From Magicicada septendecula (lineage: Eukaryota > Arthropoda > Insecta > Hemiptera > Cicadidae), in the NCBI GenBank assembly GCA_034769895.1, contig CM068367.1:1317533046-1317597045 (forward strand): a stretch of DNA of 64,000 nucleotides, written 5' to 3'. The first letter of the stretch is position 1. The number at the start of each line of letters is the position of its first letter. A program made the position numbers and the translations under genes. Below, one piece after another: positions 42,880 to 56,045 of the stretch. The notes under the pieces were generated by a model. That model was not told where the DNA came from. It searched no databases and saw nothing but the letters and a program-made list of their open reading frames with translations.

Positions 42880-43209
42880 AAAGGAGAACTGTATGGCAAA
42901 GAGAATGAGAGTAGGGGAGGTAGAGACAGGAGATGGATGTATGATACTCGGCTTACTATTCAACAAGTCTTCTGATTTTAATTAAATTTGAAAAACAGAC
43001 AGCCTGTGATTTCTGCTGCATACACAAGCATTTAGTTCTAATTAACTTTCCTGTGCTTGGTGGTTTATGCAAACCGTGTACGTAGTTTTGTTTTCATAAC
43101 GGTTGGTTGTAATTAAAGTAGGAGCAGATTCCTAGTATTGACGCCTCTCACGAATATGGTTCCTAATCTTTAAAAATGACAGTTACTCACTTCTGACTTC
43201 TAACACTAG

Positions 43210-43900
43210 AAAGTAGACTTTTGGATGTCGTATGAAATTTTTAAAAATTTGACTGCAGTTTTAAAATTTTATTCATATTTTGCTTACTATGTACTTTGAA
43301 TATCGATTACAAAAGCGTCTCAGATATTCTGTTCATCTGTCGACACTCTTTTCTTCGGACCCGAACATAAAAGCAGTCTCTCTCTCTCTCTCTCTTAAAT
43401 TTTGCTCTTGCTACCTTTCTTTTTTCCATTCCGATCATACGCCTTTTCTATCCCAATCTCTGCCTACCTGTTTCAGTTTCAACCATTCAAAAAATCGATT
43501 TGGATTCGTCCTATTTCCAATTTCGTCCTACGTTCAATTCTTAAAATATGGCAACTAACACTATAATGTAGGCTTTTGAAATTTCATATATATTTAAAAG
43601 TTTTCATTCTGGAGTCTTAAAATATTTCAAACACTTTGATTACTCGGTACTTCGAACAGTGATTGTAAAAGAGTCTCTGATATTCTTTCTTCGATCTCTT
43701 GATGCTCTTTCCTCCACACCCGAAGAAAAGCCATTCTCTCTTTCTCTCGCATTTTTCTTTTGCTTCCTTTCTTTTCCAAATATTGGCATACGTCTTTTGT
43801 ATCCCAATCTCTGCTTACCTGTTTCATTTTTAGCCATTTATAAAATCAATTTAAATCCGTCCTATTTCCCGAGGATAGTTGAATTCTGAAAATATGTCAA
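43210..43900 (+). repeat. Diverged tandem duplication of about 360 bp
   Basis: The block with TACTTTGAATATCGATTACAAAAG...TATCCCAATCTCTGCCTACCTGTTTC (about 43285-43475) recurs at about 43648-43830. Both copies include a CT-rich tract. No gene. Confidence 0.75.
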
Positions 43901-44360
43901 CTGTTTCACAAGATGCATTTATTAACTCACAGTTTAAAGGATTCTGAATTACAAACGCTCCTTCTCTTGACAGGCTGTCGTCATGTTCGTCCTACGAATC
44001 ACATCAACATACTGCAGTGTACCTTCTAGCTTGGTCCATGTAAGCCACCACTGGTTTCACAGTTTCTTCCGCCGGGCCTAGAAGTGATTAATCTGAAACC
44101 GGGAGTATAGTCCTGTAACTATGACAGTCCGGGAGTATGACTGTAAAGTCAATCAGAATTTGTTTTGTTGTATCAATGGGCTCGTTTACCTAACCTTGGA
44201 TTCTTTTGTCCGATCTTAGGCTCTGTTATCGGATCTTAGCTTCGGTTACTCTTGTACACGATTAGCCGGTCTTTGAATTAGTTACCCAGATTGGACTCAG
44301 TTACCCAATCTTAGACTCGGTTAACCAATATTAGACTCAGGTATCCGATACTGGATACGG
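43845..44360 (+). repeat. Dispersed repeat, copy 1 (also at 60710-61185)
   Basis: Shares long stretches with 60710-61185, for example GTTGAATTCTGAAAATATGT and GGCTGTCGTCATGTTCGTCC. The second half consists of short degenerate tandem units of the type CTTAGACTCGGTTACCCAAT. This copy is cut by the hAT element at 44368. Confidence 0.8.
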
Positions 44361-44367
44361 TAGCACG

Positions 44368-44934
44368 CAGGGGCGGATTAGAAGCGCGTGGTGCCCTACG
44401 CTGCCATTGGACTGGTGCCCCCCCCATGATTCAAAATTCAACCTTTTATCCATTATTTACACTGATAAATGGTATACACACTTTCAAAAGTTAACAATTA
44501 CTTTATTAAACTCTTAAATTGCAACACATATTTAGCTAAATAGTGATTAAAATGAGCATAGTAGTTCTTAAGCTTAGAAAATACTAATCGATCCATTTTT
44601 TTTTAATTTGACTTAACGAAGTCTTGTATAATTTCTTCTAAATCAACCGACTCAAGCTGTCGCTTTCAATATTTAAGCTTGATAACGAAAATAATCTCTC
44701 ATCTGCCACAGCTGAACTGAGCATGGTTTCAGTGCGTTTTAACAGAGAAAGTGATCTTTCAGATTCCCAATTAGCTATTGAAATCGCCAAAAGCTGACGA
44801 TAAGACGATTGGATTGAGCACAATTGTTATTTTCATGTTTATTATCTTCAAAAAGTTTTTGTGATTTATGGCTGACAGCTGAGATCCTGGTGCCCGGTGC
44901 TGCAGGATACCCTAGCGTTATGGATCCGGGACTG
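44368..44934 (-). mobile_element. Deleted hAT element with hATC dimerisation domain
   Basis: Ends CAGGGGCGGATT (44368) and ATCCGGGACTG (to 44934) form imperfect inverted ends. Flanking octamers GTAGCACG and CTTGCACG agree at 6 of 8, as expected of an 8-bp hAT target duplication. On the minus strand 44600-44823 encodes the hAT C-terminal dimerisation region (LLAISIANWESERSLSLLKR, ERLFSLSSLNIESD). The rest of the transposase is deleted. Confidence 0.75.
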
Positions 44935-46429
44935 CTTGCACGGTCTCATTTCTGTATTCGGTTAACTACTCTTGGACTCGGTTGTTACTGAAATGATGTC
45001 ACAATTAATTTAAGTACAGGAATTGGTTACATATTATTTTTAACAATATTACTAGCCGTTGAATCAATTGAGGCCTTCTCAGTTGTTCTTGATACTATTA
45101 ACATGATTTTAGTTTCCGGTGTGAACTGCGTGCTACCTTTAGGCTAAAACGTTTGGATAGACTTCCTTATAACAAATTCCACTCAACCTTCATAAAATCG
45201 TACATTTGAATTTGGGAGCAATGATTTATGGTTAATACAGGAAGAACAAAGATAGTGGAAAAAACCCTATCAGTGAACACGCATTACGTGAAAAACACGA
45301 TTCAATTCGACAAAAATAAAACTATTGCAAAAATTCCCAAATATAATAACAGTATAGCGATCGCAATACGGAAAACCCTTTTGACCTGAATAGACTCAAT
45401 GGTCCGGATGTTTTGGATGCTTCGATTTCCATCATTAACTTGCTGAAAGGAAACAAACAACTCAGCTACCACGGTACGAACAAAGCAAGCGATAACACGA
45501 ACAGTGCTCAGAATCCGTGACCCCTTCCCTGTTCAGGGACACAATACTCAAGCATTCGTAATTTATATTTTGATAAAAAACACAGTATAAGCAGAAAATG
45601 GCCATTACAAATACCACTGGAAGTGGTTTGAATTTATGAAGACGTCAGGTTTGCACGGTTAGTGCGTTACAGTAAATGTATGATAATGAGTACAGAGATT
45701 GTTAATCAGGAAGAAAAGAGACAGTTAGTCAGACGCTAATATATGGGGAAGAAAAAATAATGAAAAGAAAGAGTAAGAATGTGAAAGCATGTAAAATGAA
45801 TGCAAATGTGAGATACAGTGGAAATATTTGTTTATGCGACTATGAAAAAACTTGATTTGGAAAGAAACGTGATAAATCGGGAAACTGACAAAACATTTAA
45901 ATTATAAAACACTTTATAAACATACACAAGAAAATCACAAACAAAGTCTTACGATTAATGTTGTATTACACATGATTGTTTACTACTAGTAATGCAATCG
46001 GTACACAGATGTGTATCTGTTTGTGTATAAAGAAAAATGTTTAAAGCGAGTGTCCGATAAGAACTTGGGCAAGCGGAGGAGTCTAGGAAACGGGTAGCAA
46101 GGTCGATATTGCTCCATAGCCTTAACTCTTCTCTTCTACGCCAGGAGCGTTAAAATCTCAGCTACCCATTTGTCCTTACGATACAGGGTGCCTTACAGAC
46201 CACCTACGGGACTCGACCACGCAACTATACAAACAACTGGCAAACACTCTAGAAACAAGAGAAATCATGTATGTATGTCGCTATAAGGTGCTAAATGTTT
46301 TATACGAGACTGTTTTAAAAACAGTTTATTAAATCCAACTTCGTACCGTCCGAACAGACAAATAATACAACGGCTTTTAATCTTAAAATTATTTTGTTCG
46401 ATTTTTGTGTATACAAATATTTTCCTTTT
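44935..46429. other. No gene recognised
   Basis: AT-rich DNA. 46040-46230 is more complex but matches no family I know. Confidence 0.45.
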
Positions 46430-46570
46430 TCTTCTTCTTCTTCACTTCAAGGATTAGGTTATATGAACCTGTTCCGGCACCCATCTCATCCTTGAACGAC
46501 CCACGTCTCCGAGGCTGCTTTGGGAACTACACGTATTACAAAGTTTTTTCATGAACAGGTTACTGGCCAG
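46430..46570 (-). pseudogene. Non-LTR retrotransposon 3' end fragment
   Basis: The sequence AAGGATTAGGTTATATGAACC...TGTTCCGGCACCCA resembles the 3' end of the non-LTR copy at 9749-10375 (AAGGATTAGGCTCATCCTG...). Only the tail is present, next to a CTT microsatellite. An open frame to the right (46551-46805) is unrecognised. Confidence 0.55.
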
Positions 46571-47730
46571 TTGCACAACCCCCTATCAGGAGGACCGGAG
46601 ACTGTACTGTCAGGGTTACCATACCTTAGCCGAAGGGCCCCTGTTTTGGGGCGCAGGAGATGCGCCCCACCCTTCTCTTTTTGAGATAGGATTTGGTTGT
46701 TTACTATCAGTTATTCTGATACTAAACGTTTCTTGGTATTTCCAGTGCTCACGTATCGGCATCAATGTGCACTCTAAGATCCTAAGTCCAAAATTAAGAA
46801 ATTAGAATGAAAAAACGAAGACACTCTAGCCGTCGAGTACTCTAATAGCATCGGGGTAAGAAAAGAACACGAGTCAGTCAAGAGAGACTAGATTAAAGGA
46901 AGGGATCTCACCCAAGACAATTTGAAGCAAAGTGAGAATCCAACTAGAACACATCGGTATTGGTAAACCTGTATCCACAAGATGTGGACCACTGATGTAA
47001 AATGTTTTCCTGCGTACCATTTAAGCCATTTCTGAACCGTGAATAACGTCTTTTCTAAAATCTAAGTATTATTTCCCTTTAATACGATAATCAGTTGAAA
47101 TGACGAGCGAATTTAAGATTTATTAAACGTGCTTTGTTATCACGTTTAAGTCAGCCAGTCTGCAAACGACAGTTGTTATTTACTTAGAGGAAAGTTAAGA
47201 AATAAACTAGGCCGTTATTGGTTCTCTGGAGGCGTTGCTGTGTTGTCTGTAGAAGGTTTAGAAGTAGGCCTAATTTTTGCAGCAGTGTGTAGCACACAAA
47301 ATGTGGCGGCCAATTTCAAAGCGCAACACAAACGCCCAGCAGTGAAGTAAGTTTTCTTACACGTGTTGCTATTAACGTGCAGTGAGTTACTACATTCTCC
47401 ATCTTAACGTACGTGCTATTAAGTCTTAAACGTTTCCGCAAATGGTTAGCTCATAGTAGCACGCTCGTGCCCGTACGTGTGTGAACTTGATAAAGCCGAA
47501 CAAAAAGGACTGCTTAAGAAGTAGTAGCACGACCTAATTACCTTACCTTTCCAAGGTTATTATGGTACAAATTGTTTACCGAGGTAAGGCTTTACAGGCA
47601 CAAGAAGAAACTGTTCCAAAGAGCAACAACGTATTAGATGCACAGAAATTATTTTGTTTTTTGTTGAATAATCCAACTTCTGATAATGTGATGTATTTAT
47701 AATATACACATGCTTATTGCTTACCTACGT
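46571..47730. other. No gene recognised
   Basis: Mixed-composition DNA without a protein pattern I know. Confidence 0.45.
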
Positions 47731-47734
47731 ATAA

Positions 47735-48130
47735 TCTTAATCTTCTATTGTGGCGTATTCATTGTTCATAACCTAAAGATACCATACATATGATTTATAA
47801 TAAAGTTTTAATTACTCACATTCTTACTTTCGATCGATTTCGATCATAGACCATCGTCAGGACAAATATACACTGTGCTCGAGAAACTCTGGACACAAAC
47901 GTACGTTTCACGATCATTAGTCAGTGTTTACGAAATTCGTTTTTTGTAAATAGTAACTGTTTTACAATATTGTGATCGCGAGTGCACAGTGTATATGTTC
48001 TAACAATATTCTATGTCCGAAATCGATTGGAAGTAAGAATTTGAGTAATTAAAACTTTATTATAAGTCATATGTATACGGTATCGTTAGATTATGAACAA
48101 TGAATATACAACAATAGAAGATTGTAATCT
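47735..48130. repeat. PLE-type inverted repeat pair
   Basis: 47735-47880 and about 47980-48130 are diverged inverted copies. In the left arm, on the minus strand, CTGACGA, a GGTC/GATC stem and GAAA (about 47838-47862) give the same hammerhead-like signature as in the other copies. The right arm is degraded. Confidence 0.7.
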
Positions 48131-48703
48131 AACCTCATTGAAACTGTATTCACGTATTTTTTAGAAAAGAAATGTTTACACAAGGACTGTAAAGTGTAGT
48201 AGTTCGTTGGTGCTGATATAATGGCATTGTCATTATGAGCATTATTACTAGGCTACTGTTCTATCCGTGATAGCCTACAGATTTGTGCTACTAACTTACA
48301 TGGACTATATGTCTGGAATTTGGCTAAATTTTAGGTCTGCAAACGTATTCTCAGACTGTCATGGATGAAACTTCCGCATTACATGAACTGCAGATAAAAG
48401 ATAGGACATTAAAACAAGCTAATAAGGTATGGCTAAGCTACTTTAAACACCCAGACGAAAGGACAAGCAAATGGCAAAAGTAAAATACTAAGTAAAACGG
48501 CTATATTAAAACTCACGTTTGGTTGGCACAATGGATTATATGGGAGAGCGTCCCCAACGTTGCCAGACTTCGCTACGACACCAACTTTGCATTATCCAAA
48601 AGTACATTTAAAAATAGCCACACTACAAATTGTGTATATCAGGGTTTTCCCTAATTACTTTTAATGTGTAACGATGAATGTAAGCACATGTATGGTTGTA
48701 GCA

Positions 48704-49143
48704 ATAGCGTAACTACGGAGGGATCAGGGGGTCAAATCTTCCCCTAGAGCTATTAAAAATATCAGCGAAATCATTTCAAGTAGATCATTTCTAAGCTAGT
48801 TGGGCGTGTTAAAATAAGGCCTATAAATAACTGTAGTCATAAAACGAATTACCTATAATACTTGTAAATTAATAAAATAGAAATTTCTTAACAGCGACAA
48901 TCACTCTACATTTGGTAAATAACGTACGTATTTGCTACAATTATTTTATACTGTACAATATTTTACAATAATATTATGTTTTAATAAAATGATATGGGAA
49001 GAATCCCAAATTTTTCATTCGTTCTGAGGCAGGTGGAGAGCCCAGCCTTCAAGCTAGTCTCATCTCCCCCTCAGAACCTAGTCTCTACCCACAGAAGTTA
49101 GTCTCATCCCCCGCCCAGAAGGAGGTCCTAGTTACGCCACTGG
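48704..49143. mobile_element. Candidate hAT-type non-autonomous element
   Basis: Ends CAATAGCGTAACTACGGAGG (left) and, on the other strand, CAGTGGCGTAACTAGGACC (right end near 49143) are inverted copies of about 14 bp core. The left part contains GGGGG runs and the right part CCCC-rich sequence. No clear target duplication and no transposase. Confidence 0.5.
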
Positions 49144-49269
49144 ATATGTAAATACAATAAGTTTACAAACATTATACAATATAATTTATAATGTCTCATT
49201 CTCTGGCACTAGATTACATTCAAATAGAAATATAACCAATATAGAAGTCTCAACGAAAACTATTATAAT

Positions 49270-49470
49270 TAATCAAGCAAACTAAACATCATCATCATCA
49301 TCATACTTGGTGCTACAACTCATTGCTGGTCTTGACCTCCCCCATAAGTGTTCTCCAACGGTCCCGATCTGACGCGATGGCTCTCCAGTCCCTCAGTCCA
49401 AAGACTTTCCTCAGTATTTCATCCTCCGTTATCCTCACCAAATGTGGCTGGTCCATCTCTACCTTGATAG
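49270..49470 (-). pseudogene. Non-LTR retrotransposon 3' end fragment with ATC tail
   Basis: A (CAT)n run followed by TGGTGCTACAACTCATTGCTGG, which resembles the TGGCGCTACAGCCC-type 3' ends of insect non-LTR elements. Only about 180 bp of the RT end are left, in decayed frames. Confidence 0.55.
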
Positions 49471-49677
49471 CTTAATATATTTTATAAATTCTACATCCCT
49501 AAAGAGTGCGTACAATTCTTGAGTATCCGCCATACATCACATTTACAAACTGGACCATAAATTTTCTGTAATTTTTCTTTCAAAAGTTAAAAAATGTATT
49601 TAATTTACTTTAGTGATGGCCCATGTAAAATAATACTTATACAAAAGTAGGTTAATAAACAAACAAAATTTTACTAC

Positions 49678-50150
49678 GGTTACGACGGTCTACTTGACGT
49701 CGCATGGTACAGTGGAAAACAAAGTACAAGAGACCAATTACGTCACTAATGACCAGCTTTAATTATCACAATTACACAGTTTGTAGTCAACAAGATAGTC
49801 TCTTACAACAAATCAAATAAAAATTGTTCACACGCAATAAAATGTCAACTAATATAAAACACAATTGTATTACAATTGTCCCGCGCAATTATAAAACACA
49901 TAACACTTCGCCACAATATTACGAACCGCACTAATAACCACTTGAACGCACAGAGTAATCGCCCGACAATAACTCGCAACTCAAACTAAACTGAACGTCG
50001 CTGTATACTTGTATTTATACCCAGCCGAAAATCCAGAAACATCCATACACTACGCGGGCGCATGTTGAAATGACGTACGCACCCAACATTACAATCGGAT
50101 TCCTCTGGGACATTCGGTAAACACGTAGATTGTTCTGTAATGTCGTAACA
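49678..50150. repeat. Solo LTR-like repeat, copy B
   Basis: Ends GGTTACGAC and GTCGTAACA; the latter is the reverse complement of the start seen in copy C. The internal order of segments agrees with copies A and C, but it is the most diverged. Confidence 0.6.
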
Positions 50151-51287
50151 ATATTAAATAAACGTGTATTTTGACGATGTAAATTTAAACAGTGAAATGT
50201 ACATAAAAAAAAAATTGCATAGTAACTTGATATTAAAATATAATAAAAATACTTATGTAGGCAAGATAAGTCAAATAATAATTATGCAATATAAAAGTAG
50301 GGTTTCTAACAATTACTGTATGCATACAGTTACAGTATAAAATACCGTTACAATGCATACCGTTATAAAATTCAACATAATATTTCACATAAGAACCAAA
50401 TTCGTTTGGACACATTCATAGTAATTTACTAAATGGAAAAAATACTACGAAAAATAAAATATTTACAATAACATTCAAATATTCATAAGAGTTGTTTTTT
50501 CACAAAGTTATTTAGCTATTTCGGGGAGCTCCTTTCTCGGTACAAGCTGAGCCGCTCATCACCAATGACATCACAACACAAATTTCAACTTTCCGAAATT
50601 TAACACGTTTTTCAAGTTTGATATCCTAAAAAAAAATATAAAAAATCTACAACTTACCTGGATGACCGGCTCACTTGTTCACTTGAACTAGGAGAGGCCT
50701 CCTAGTGGAAGAATGGCCCCATGCTGGGAAACCATTAGGGAATTGGACGAATGAGGTGACCTCAATTTTAAAATTCCGAAAATAACAAATTTATTGATTC
50801 TATACCTTGTTTTTCTTACAATGATTCATTTCATGACATCCAGGCTGTGAAAGTATTCTATTAGAAACATACATCTCGTATAATATGTGAAATATTTAAA
50901 ATATATTACATGGTATTCAGAATTTAAAATTTCAAAATATTCAAAATTTAATATTTAAAAAAGTATTCCATTAGAAATATATAAAATCTGTAAAATATCT
51001 AAAATATATTACATGGTATTCACAAATAACCATGACAGGCAACAAGCCTCGACAGTACTTTTAACCTTCACCCAAATAGAATTTCTCTATTTGGAAATAA
51101 TTATTTGAACATTAATAAATACAAAGAATAAATCCAGAGGTATTCGTAATCCAATAATTTAATAACAATAAGTCTTTTTTTCCCTTTTCAGTCCCCCTCT
51201 GGTTGTACTATAAACACTTTTAATAATATAAACAATTTTATAAACCATTTAAAGAACAATTTTATCCAACAACAATTATTACAGCCA
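50151..51287. other. No gene recognised; left flank of the gypsy element
   Basis: AT-rich DNA. Part of 51170-51287 may still belong to the full-length left LTR, whose outer end I cannot place. Confidence 0.4.
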
Positions 51288-52800
51288 CAACCATTTAAAC
51301 AATTATCTCACACAACAACATGCGCCCTCTGAAATCTAAATCAAAAGCTAGAAAGGAGAATCATATAATTAGTAAGGTATAATGTAACATAAGATAGGTA
51401 ATTATTTACTTTGTGTGGAATTCACAAGTGCATGTGCTCAATTTTCCTTAAACTTGTATAAACTTGTGTAGCACAAAGGCTTGCAGATTTCAGAGTGTAC
51501 CATTATTAAAAAAAAAACTATCAAATAATCAGGTATACATATCTCTAAAAATATAAACATGTTTTGTGCATAGAATTATGAGTATACACATATACAAAAG
51601 AATTTTAACAGTGACTGTACATTGACAGAGAATTGAAACAAATACTACATTCCAAAGTGGAAATTTCATCTTGTACAAAAGTTCAGTCATTTCTATTAAC
51701 ATGAGGAATACTTCTGAATTACAGTTCTAGTCATTATTATGGCAATTGTATGTGATCTGCAGCTCTTTTCATAAACAAATTTATACGTACTAATAAAAGT
51801 TCAACACAGATTATAGACAAAACGTATAAGGGACATCACATACTTTTCACAATTCACCACAAGACATTTATATGAACAACACTGAATAATACTGCGAGAG
51901 ATTAGGGAACTCGGCTAAATTTGTTTCACTAGGCTTATGGGCACCCGGCTGAATCCTAACGCATTTTCTTAAGTTTTTTTTCTTTTTCTTTTTTTTTCTT
52001 TTTTTCTTTTTTTTTTTGTAGGTAAAGAAAGGTTTTGCACATAAGATATTACTGTCACTGCTAGAAGCCAGAGAAGCTGAGCTCACCATTTGAAAGAAAT
52101 ATCAGAAGCTAGTCAAGTTTAACAGACTTTTCTTTTAAAAAAAACTTGCGTTCAAGAATTTGCAATGACTGCAGAAACCTGCATATTATATTCCCAGTAT
52201 ACAGTGAAGTAAAAAAAACACATCCAGAATTAAAGCAACTGTTGTTCTTTTGTTTTTTGTTTTATAGAACTAGCCAGGCCCACACTTGACCCCAAACACA
52301 AGCGTTGCGAAAGCGCATCCCAGGAAAAATTTAACAATTTTCACTATTGCATACCTGTTCAATTTTGCCATAGCGCATGCTGCCCGAGTTCCTTAAACTA
52401 CTTACACACAACATCTCGGTCTCCACAGGATCACAGTTGCCAGGCCCAGAGACCCGTTGGCCCACTTTTTCTTAGCGTTCCATAATTAAATACAAAACCC
52501 CGGCATTAAAAAAAACAACTATAGTTTTCCAACCGCTGACATATAAGACAGCTCGTGGCCTCAACAGCTGACCTCGACAAAAACAGCTGGCATGCCTCCA
52601 CACAGCTGATCGAAACCAACACGAGTCTACCGCAGGCTCACTCTACTCAACGACAAACACCGCTCCAAGCAGCGGGAACGAAAGGTCAAGTTGTCTAACG
52701 TCTCACATAGATAGCGTCGGCGTACACGATCCAACGAAAGCATCTATGCCGAAATTCGATTATGACAAATTCGTGAGTTGCCGTAAATAGTTACGGCACA
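51288..52800 (-). repeat. 3' LTR of the gypsy element (left copy)
   Basis: Nearly identical to 56031-57557. It ends in ...TTACGGCACA on the plus strand, next to CCCCCAC (the polypurine side on the minus strand). The left border is only the limit of similarity; the real LTR may extend further left. Confidence 0.85.
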
Positions 52801-53198
52801 CCCCCACAACAAAAGGAGTCCAACGGGTTGGACGACACTGGGACTGCCACCACTGGAGGAAAAGCGGGGACTAACTAAAACCAATAAAAAGATAAAATCC
52901 GGCGAAAGTTGAAAACGAAAGGACACCAGAAGGAAGGACAAGGTGTGTGTGGGTGTGTAGCTGGGTGTGTGTAAGTGTAGAAGATACAGGGAGTGTGAGC
53001 GGTCGCGACCTAAAGCAAAAGAAAGAAGAAGGAAAGGAGAGGAGTTAAAATACCGATAAAACATTAAAACCCCACCTAAAACAATAAAACACTAAAAGGT
53101 AAAACATTAAAACACAATTCCTCCAGAGAAGCCCCCCATAAACCAAACCCGAGGACCCTAGTTAATCCTAACAGGGGTAAACAATACCAATCCAACAC
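52801..53198. other. Gypsy 3' non-coding region
   Basis: Between the integrase stop and the 3' LTR on the minus strand. It includes a G-run (CCCCC on the plus strand) next to the LTR, a likely polypurine primer site. Confidence 0.5.
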
Positions 53199-53963
53199 TC
53201 AAGGAAGCTCCATCTGCGCACACGCCTTCAAATGTGACACATGGGCCACCCTCACCTTCATCCCATCCTCCAGACTCACCAGGCTGGCAGTAACAGGCGA
53301 GACAAACTCAGAAATCCGGAAGGGTCCCAACCATCTATAGCAAAGCTTGGCGGCGCGACCCTCCACCTTAGAGCTGAGAGGGTGGCTCCTGCAATATACT
53401 AACTGGCCCACCTTAAAAGGGTTGGGGACTCTCCCAGCGTTATAGCGACGCCGCACGCACTCGTGCCATCGGAGCAGGGCTCTCCTCACCTCTTTCCACC
53501 TGTGAGCGACCCCCTCGTTCGGCGAATCCGGGAGAAGATCCTCCAGTCTCCACAAATTACCAAGGGGATGAGCGAGGGAGAAACCAAACATGACCTCAAA
53601 AGGCACGGCACGATGGCTTTCATGAAGGGAAGAATTGAAAGCCATCTGTAACCACTGGAGATTCTGGTCCCACGTGTTCTGCTGTTCCGCGTGGTAAGCG
53701 ATGAGAGCGGATCTAAGGTTACGATTGAATCGCTCAGCGTGGGAAGGTTGCGGGTGATACGGGGAAGTGGTTACATGCCGAATGCCGTGCCTGAAACACA
53801 TGTTCCGGAACTGCCTCGAGATGAATTGGGGGCCATTGTCTGAGACAATGATGGAGGGAAGCCCGAAATGCTGAAAGATACTGGTCTGAAGGGCTATGAT
53901 GGTAGTGGCAGCACTAGCCTGACGCAAGGGAAGTAGCCAGACATACTTGGAGAAGGCGTCCAC
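53199..53963 (-). pseudogene. Gypsy pol: integrase catalytic core and C-terminus
   Basis: Begins inside the rve core (DAFSKYVWLLPLRQ), has the second Asp in IVSDNGPQF and the Glu in HAERFNRNLR, and ends with an SH3-like C-terminus (KVGQLVYCRSHPLSSK, YRWLGPFRI). The first catalytic Asp lies upstream in another frame; the break is near 53965. There is no ATG of its own. Confidence 0.9.
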
Positions 53964-54096
53964 ACAACAAGGAGGAACGAATTCCCGGCCTTGCTACGTG
54001 GGAAAGGACCCACGTAGTCGATGAAAACCTTCTCCATCGGTCTGCCAGCCACCTCAGAAGACAGCAACCCCAACTTAGTGTTCTGAGCGGGCTTGC

Positions 54097-54933
54097 TCAG
54101 ACTGCACAGATGACAAACTTCACCCGGGTGGCGATGTCCCGGTCCATGCCTTTCCAGATGAAGTTCTTTCTGATCGCGGCGATGGTCTTTGAAACACCCA
54201 AATGGCCTCCTACCGGGGAATCATGATAATATTGGAAGACCATAGGTACCAGCTTGCTCGGCAGCACTATCTTAGGAACCCGTCCTCTACGTTCCTTGCA
54301 GCAGAGGACGCCCTTGGACAGATGATATGGAGCCTTCATCTCGCCTGATTTAATTTTATCGATAATGGGACCCAACACCTCATCATCAAGCTGATGAGGG
54401 ATAACCTCAGTGAAGGCGAGGGGAAACTCCAAGAGTAAGGCGCAGGGTTCATTTATTGGCTCCTCACTGGGTAGATGATACATACGGGACAGAGCATCGG
54501 CAACAACATTTTGGGTCCCCCGTATATGCTGTGCCCTAAACTTAAAAGAAGAAATTTTGACCACCCAGCGGCCAAGTTTACCCAGTTGACGGGGGTGCGC
54601 CAGAAGCCACGAGAGAGCCTGATTGTCGGTCTCTAATAGGAACTCAGCATGTTCCAAATACCTCCTAAACTTGTCCAGGGCGAAGACTACCGCCAAACAC
54701 TCCAACTCATACACCGAGGATTTCTTTTCGGTGTTGGTGAGGGTCCTTGATACAAATGCGACTGGCTGCCGAGCACCATCCACCTCCTGCGAGAGCACGG
54801 CCCCGATCGCCACAGAGCTGGCGTCAGATTGCACAACAAAGGGCTTCGTGAAATCGGGCATCCGAAGCACGGGCGGCGACAGAATGGACTCCTTCAGGGC
54901 CTCAAAGGCACGCTGCTGCTCGTCGCCCCACAC
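54097..54933 (-). pseudogene. Gypsy pol: RNase H and integrase zinc-binding start
   Basis: The RNase H domain is visible: FVVQSDASSVAIGAVLSQ, the SSVYELECLAVVFAL motif, LLETDNQALSWLL and VVADALSRM. A GHLGVSKTIAAIRKNFIWKGM segment, the start of the integrase zinc domain, follows. The frame breaks near 54115 by one base, just before the CxxC pair of that domain. Confidence 0.9.
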
Positions 54934-54962
54934 AAATTTGGCACCTTTCTTCTTTAAGGAAT

Positions 54963-56045
54963 TTAGGGGAGCGCAATCTCGGCAGCCCCCGGGATGAACC
55001 GCCTATAAAAATTTACCATACCCACGAAGCGGGCCACCCCTTTAGCATCCCGAGGAGGAGGAAAATCCCGGATTGCCTGCGTCCTCTCTGGGTCAACCGT
55101 GACCCCTTTATGAGAGACAAGGTGACCGAGGAAAGAAATTTCCTCCTGGGCGAATTTCACCTTGTCGGGATTCACCGTAAGCCCCGCGCGCCTAAAGCGA
55201 CACAACACCTCTCGGAGATGGTTCATGTGTTCCTCTAAAGTGGAGCTGTAAATGAGGAGATCATCCAGATAATTGAACACGTACTGGAATTTAACATCGT
55301 GGAACACAGAGTCTAGTAGACGTGTTAACGTCTGAGCACCAACCGCCAGTCCCATGGGGACTCTCTTGTATTGGTACAGGTTCCACGGTACGCAAAAGGC
55401 AGTATACGGCCGAGAATCCCTGTGTAAGGGAATCTGGTGGTAAGCCGAATTCAGGTCAAAAATGGTGAAATAACGGGCCTGCGAAAACCAGTCAAAGGCC
55501 GAATGCAGGTCCGGGAGGGGCACCGACTCAACTTCTATATTTTGGTTTAATTTCCGGTAATCAATGACCAGCCTATGCTTCCCTCCCGGTTTAGGCACCA
55601 GGAATGCTGGACTGGCATAGGCCGACGTGGAAGGTTCAATAACCACCTGGTCCAACAATTCTTGCACCTTCTCACGCAAAATGGTCATTTTGGGCGGAGC
55701 GAATTTATACGGGTGCGAACGGACAACCGAGGAGTCACAAAGACGGATACGATACTCCAAATTGTGAGTGAGTCCGAGGTTGGCGGTCAGCACCTCGGGG
55801 AACTCCTCACACAATCGACGGAAAGTGGTCTGTTGAGATTGGCTCAAATTATTAATGGACGCCGGGGGTTGAAGTTCTTCAAGTCCTTCCCCCGCCTCAT
55901 CCCGATATCCAAAAAAAGGAATGCGTACGGCACGGTTAAACTTAAAGAAACATACGTGCTCCTGGATATCGAGAACCAGACCACTTTTCACAATAAAGTC
56001 CGCACCCACAATACAATCTACGCTCAGATTCAACCATTTAAACAA
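54963..56045 (-). pseudogene. Gypsy pol: protease end and reverse transcriptase
   Basis: Starts with the end of an aspartic protease (DCIVGADFIVKSG) and then a full RT domain: LVIDYRKLN, FTIFDLNSAYHQI, the MGLAVGAQTLTRLLD block, the catalytic FNYLDDLLIY and FLGHLVSHKGV. The frame ends at 54963 through a one-base shift in a C4 run; RNase H continues in another frame. Confidence 0.93.
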
